Source of the DNA: Belnapia rosea
GTDB lineage: Bacteria > Pseudomonadota > Alphaproteobacteria > Acetobacterales > Acetobacteraceae
Assembly: GCF_900101615.1 (NCBI RefSeq)
Contig: NZ_FMZX01000008.1
Coordinates: forward strand, 113,217 to 177,216
Direction: 5' to 3'
Length of the DNA stretch: 64,000 bases
In this document: one piece after another, positions 61,694 through 64,000 of the stretch
How the letters are laid out: the number at the start of each line of letters is the position of its first letter
How positions within the stretch are numbered: the stretch's first letter is position 1
Position numbers and translations under genes: made by a program
The notes under the pieces: generated by a model
Told to the model about the DNA's origin: nothing
The model's input: the letters and a program-made list of their open reading frames with translations, nothing else
The model's database searches: none

Positions 61694-62239
61694 GTGACGA
61701 CCATGAGCTGGATGAACTTGTTTACTAAAAAGCAATCTGGGTTCGTTGTTGGCGGGGTGCAGCTCGAGCGCCCACCGGCAACGGAGGATGAGGCATCAGC
61801 TCTCATTGCGGCCGTAGCCACGCGATTGACACAGAAACTCACCAACGAACAAGACATCTACTGGTTCGTAATCGAACAGTACGACAAAATGCTTGGCTAT
61901 GGAGAAGAAGTCACAAGCCGTGTCGATTTTCCGTTCTCCATGTTCTCTCTCGAATATGAGGGCCGGAGGTCCGAAACGTCCTACGTCGGCAAGCCGAACC
62001 CCGGAACTGTCTATCTCGACAAAGAGTTCACGCCGCCCATAGAGAAGCATTTCGGCACAAAGCAGGCAGAGCATTGGCGAGCAGTGATTTTCACCGCATT
62101 TTGCACCCGCTTTGAGGAGCAAATCAAAAAGCTCAGAATCAAGTACGCAACGCATTATCACAACAATTGTATTAAGACCAATAGCTATAGGTCGGCTGAC
62201 GCTTGGAACGACGTGATTAGCGAACTCGGTGGCGAATAA
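61694..62239 (+). CDS. Hypothetical AT-rich cassette gene
   Basis: A 181-residue soluble protein. The GTG at 61694 has GAGG four bases before it; ATGs at 61703 and 61712 are alternatives. It has mixed alpha/beta character, with TRLTQKLTNEQDIYWFVIEQ, a central segment RVDFPFSMFSLEYEGRR and a C-terminus KTNSYRSADAWNDVISELGGE. Codon use and GC are clearly lower than in the helicase gene upstream, pointing to separate acquisition. The last 15 codons are repeated in degenerate form at 62758-62805. Small proteins of this kind are often immunity proteins, but that is a guess. Confidence 0.65.
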   Translation: MTTMSWMNLFTKKQSGFVVGGVQLERPPATEDEASALIAAVATRLTQKLTNEQDIYWFVIEQYDKMLGYGEEVTSRVDFPFSMFSLEYEGRRSETSYVGKPNPGTVYLDKEFTPPIEKHFGTKQAEHWRAVIFTAFCTRFEEQIKKLRIKYATHYHNNCIKTNSYRSADAWNDVISELGGE

Positions 62240-62299
62240 ACCCCCGCTCTATTTTCGCCGCCGGTGCGGCGCACCTTTGCAAAAATCACGGATCTAAAT

Positions 62300-62743
62300 A
62301 TGACCAACATCAATGAGTTGGCTGGTTTGCTAAGTCAGGAACTGAATAAATACGGCAATTCTGAACTGGAATACTCAAGAAATTTGTTCTCTGGTAAGCT
62401 TTCCGAAAAGGCGACCATTTCTGGTTCCATAAGCGGCCTGTCGTACAAAGTCTTGATGTTTGACGCGTCGAACGAATCTGGAATTCCTTCTGTATCTGCT
62501 CACTTCAGCATAAATGTGAATGGGATAGGCTTTTCTGAAAAGCAGATGGCCTTCTGGAACGCCGATAACAGATTCACGAAACTATACCAGCAGGATGAGG
62601 ACGAAGCCTTTCTGGTTCTAGATTCGTTTTTGCCATCCTCGGATGAGGGGCATCTACACCAAAGCATCGCTAGAGTATGGAGCATGGCAGTTTGTGAACT
62701 CCGGAAGCTGAAGTCGTCCTGTGAGCGGCGGGGCATATTCTAG
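62300..62743 (+). CDS. Hypothetical AT-rich cassette gene
   Basis: A 147-residue protein beginning MTNINELAGLLSQELNKYG; a GTG at 62264 is also in frame and no start has a good ribosome site. It is a mixed alpha/beta protein with SGSISGLSYKVLMFDASNES and SAHFSINVNGIGFSEKQMAFWNA. The pattern of a leading helix and a strand-rich middle recalls YbjN-like chaperones (a fold shared by some immunity proteins), but the match is loose. Same strand and similar low GC as its neighbours. Confidence 0.6.
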   Translation: MTNINELAGLLSQELNKYGNSELEYSRNLFSGKLSEKATISGSISGLSYKVLMFDASNESGIPSVSAHFSINVNGIGFSEKQMAFWNADNRFTKLYQQDEDEAFLVLDSFLPSSDEGHLHQSIARVWSMAVCELRKLKSSCERRGIF

Positions 62744-62757
62744 CAACAGAATTTCGG

Positions 62758-62805
62758 TCTGCCGACGCTTGGAACGACATAATCTGCGAACTCTGCGGCG
62801 AATAG
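62758..62805 (+). pseudogene. Duplicated 3' end of the gene at 61694
   Basis: The 15 codons plus stop here read SADAWNDIICELCGE, almost the same as SADAWNDVISELGGE at the end of the 61694-62239 gene. The nucleotide match continues across the stop codon, but there is no matching upstream part. This is the leftover end of a second copy. Confidence 0.75.
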
Positions 62806-62826
62806 GCCCAGAAAGAGGGTTCTTCA

Positions 62827-63525
62827 ATGAGCGAAATTGCCAAGAAGTACGATCCGGGAATTTACGGTGAGCTGGGAAAGTGGATCGCCCAGGGGGACAA
62901 AAAGGCTTTCGACCTTGTGCTGGATCGGGCAAACAATGGTGAAGGCTATGCCCAGCTAGAAGTCGGCTTTGCATACGCGAACGGATTCTGTGTGCAGAAG
63001 GATAACCGCCGCGCGGCTGAGTGGTATGAGAAGGCTGCATCACAAGGGGTGTTGAACGCCCAGTTCAATCTTGGCTGCTTGCACTATTTGGGTTTGGGTC
63101 AGGAGCGCAGCGTTCAAAACGCACTTCACTGGTTTTCTATGGCTGCCGAGGGTGGGCATGCACAAGCGCAGCGGAATCTCGCGCCTATGAGAATGGAAGC
63201 CCACCTAGTGGCGGAAGAAACGGCCCATTGGAAAGCGTTGGGCGTCAACAAGGCCCCTGGAATAGTTAAATACGAGTTGGCACATCAGTATCTTTCAGAG
63301 CTGAAGGAGATGGTTGCCGACCCTGATATAAGAAGCCGCATGATGATGGCCGCCACCGATGGCAGAATTCCCGTCGATGACTTCGACCGACTGAAAAAGG
63401 CTTTTGTGCTCGTCTACAACATATCTTCGGCAACGCCGCTTCCAATCGAAAAAGTTGTTTATTGCGCAATAAACAACGATTGGGAACCCTTCGAATCCAT
63501 GCCGAAAAGCGGACTTGGGCCTTAG
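62827..63525 (+). CDS. Sel1-repeat (TPR-like) protein
   Basis: A 232-residue protein with AGAGGG before the ATG. Two Sel1-like repeats are clear: YAQLEVGFAYANGFCVQKDN then RRAAEWYEKAASQG, and LNAQFNLGCLHYLGLGQERS then NALHWFSMAAEGGHAQ. The C-terminal half is helical with no repeats. Such repeats bind proteins. No signal peptide, so it is likely cytosolic. Single Sel1 proteins are common as accessory or immunity genes next to polymorphic toxins; no toxin is visible here. Confidence 0.8.
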   Translation: MSEIAKKYDPGIYGELGKWIAQGDKKAFDLVLDRANNGEGYAQLEVGFAYANGFCVQKDNRRAAEWYEKAASQGVLNAQFNLGCLHYLGLGQERSVQNALHWFSMAAEGGHAQAQRNLAPMRMEAHLVAEETAHWKALGVNKAPGIVKYELAHQYLSELKEMVADPDIRSRMMMAATDGRIPVDDFDRLKKAFVLVYNISSATPLPIEKVVYCAINNDWEPFESMPKSGLGP

Positions 63526-63534
63526 CTCGAGCGT

Positions 63535-63660
63535 CAGCGTTTAAGCCAATCTGTCGGGGTTTCGCTGCTGGCGACCGCCCTGCGCTGGATCTTTTATACG
63601 GAGCGGCGGGCCGTTCTGACGGTGTCCAGGGATGGTGTCGGAACAGTTCCTGGCGGCTAG
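63535..63660 (+). pseudogene. Gene remnant, possibly ImmA/IrrE-like
   Basis: An open stretch of 41 codons without a start, reading LSQSVGVSLLATALRWIFYT then ERRAVLTVSRDG, ends at a stop at 63658. VS-x-x-A-x-x-x-R-W followed by a strand ending in S-x-D-G resembles the middle of ImmA/IrrE-family proteins. The front and the back are missing; the IS element to the right may have cut it off. Weak call. Confidence 0.3.
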
Positions 63661-64000
63661 GGTCTGTGACCGGACTGTCTGACTAACCGATCTGGCTCCG
63701 ATCTGGTCTCTGGCCGCGCCACCTTGGAAGGTCTTGAGGCTTTCAAGGAACGCGGCCATGACCAGGACAAGCCTGGACGACGCCCAATGGGTGTCGCTGA
63801 TGCTGGTGATGCAGCAAATCCCCCTTGTCTGGAAGCGTGATGACGTGGCACTGCGCCGCTTCGTTGAGGCGGCGCTCTGGATTTGCCGAACCGGCGCGCC
63901 GTGGCGCGACCTGCCAGACGGGTTGGGTCTCTGGTCGAGCGTCTATCACCGCTGGCGGCGTTGGTGTCTGCGCGGCTGGTGGGAGGTGATCTTCCAGGCG
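63655..64000 (+). mobile_element. IS5-family insertion sequence, left part
   Basis: The transposase gene inside is cut by the window end. The left end is probably near CTAG at 63657-63660 followed by GGTCTGTGACCGG; IS5-group elements often duplicate a CTAG-like or TNA target. The right end is outside, so the terminal repeat cannot be checked. Confidence 0.6.
63758..64000 (+). CDS. IS5-family transposase, N-terminal part
   Basis: Eighty-one codons are visible, reading from the ATG at 63758 to the window edge. The DUF4096-type N-terminus is evident: SLDDAQWVSLMLVMQ, then FVEAALWICRTGAPWRDLPD and WSSVYHRWRRWCLRGWWEVI. These segments define the IS5/IS427 group. The catalytic DDE residues lie beyond the window. 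AAGGAA stands before the start codon. Confidence 0.88.
   Translation, partial: MTRTSLDDAQWVSLMLVMQQIPLVWKRDDVALRRFVEAALWICRTGAPWRDLPDGLGLWSSVYHRWRRWCLRGWWEVIFQA

Noticed and set aside
1..64000. tRNA or rRNA genes
   Set aside because: I looked for T-loop (GGTTCGAATCC-like) and acceptor-stem pairs in the intergenic gaps and found none that fold. A covariance search would be decisive.

Overview
The window comes from a GC-rich alphaproteobacterium. A Roseomonas-like member of the Acetobacteraceae is my best guess. The reasons are the overall base composition, the TRAP-type solute-binding proteins without permeases beside them, the gcvT-H-P order behind a tandem glycine riboswitch, and cargo proteins with repeated A-W-x-x-G-x-x-A-G-W motifs. 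Taxonomy is inferred, not demonstrated.

Positions 1-14024 read as ordinary chromosome. They hold the tail of a peptide-type ABC binding protein, two paralogous DctP-type binding proteins, a YihU-like reductase, a GFA-family protein, an alpha/beta hydrolase, a cupin and a Nudix hydrolase. The glycine cleavage operon (riboswitch-gcvT-gcvH-gcvP, running into the Nudix gene) follows, then an outer-envelope lipoprotein and ispH-thrB-rnhA.

Positions 14600-36500 form a dense copper-handling island. It encodes a copper P-type ATPase with an N-terminal YHS domain, a CopA-type multicopper oxidase, CopB, CopC-CopD, a CopZ-like chaperone, CueR, a two-component system whose kinase is frameshifted, an ECF-like sigma factor, a DmeF-type CDF exporter, DUF305 and DUF411 proteins, an RTX calcium-binding protein and several small Met/His-rich exported proteins. 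Two recurring DNA motifs tie these genes together: a CueR-type dyad (TTGACCCTCCCAT...GGGAAG) at four places, and a 13-bp motif, GACAAAGNATGTC, at six places in or near the upstream regions of these genes. The second motif may be the site of the local response regulator.

Positions 36856-45144 are a mosaic boundary. A receiver-domain gene has lost its start next to an array of nine GTGACG-cored repeats spaced every 23-25 bp. Accessory genes follow: an Rmf-like repeat protein, two zinc-ribbon proteins transcribed divergently, a lower-GC gene-poor kilobase, and a DUF6634-like gene coupled to a soluble FtsH-like AAA+ metalloprotease.

Positions 45387-61400 are a Tn7/Tn5053-like transposition module (tnsA-like, tnsB, tnsC, tniQ, all overlapping or nearly so). 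It is followed by two very large genes: a 1435-aa protein with a sigma-region-4-like helix-turn-helix, and a 1749-aa DEAD/DEAH helicase with a DUF1998-like C-terminus. The pair most resembles the DruH-DruE pair of Druantia type III anti-phage systems. It is bracketed by a 12-bp direct repeat. The TnsA-like protein seems to lack its nuclease residues.

Positions 61694-64000 are AT-richer: three small cassette-like genes, a duplicated 3' gene end, a short gene remnant, and the start of an IS5-family transposase cut by the window edge. I saw no rRNA, tRNA or CRISPR array.
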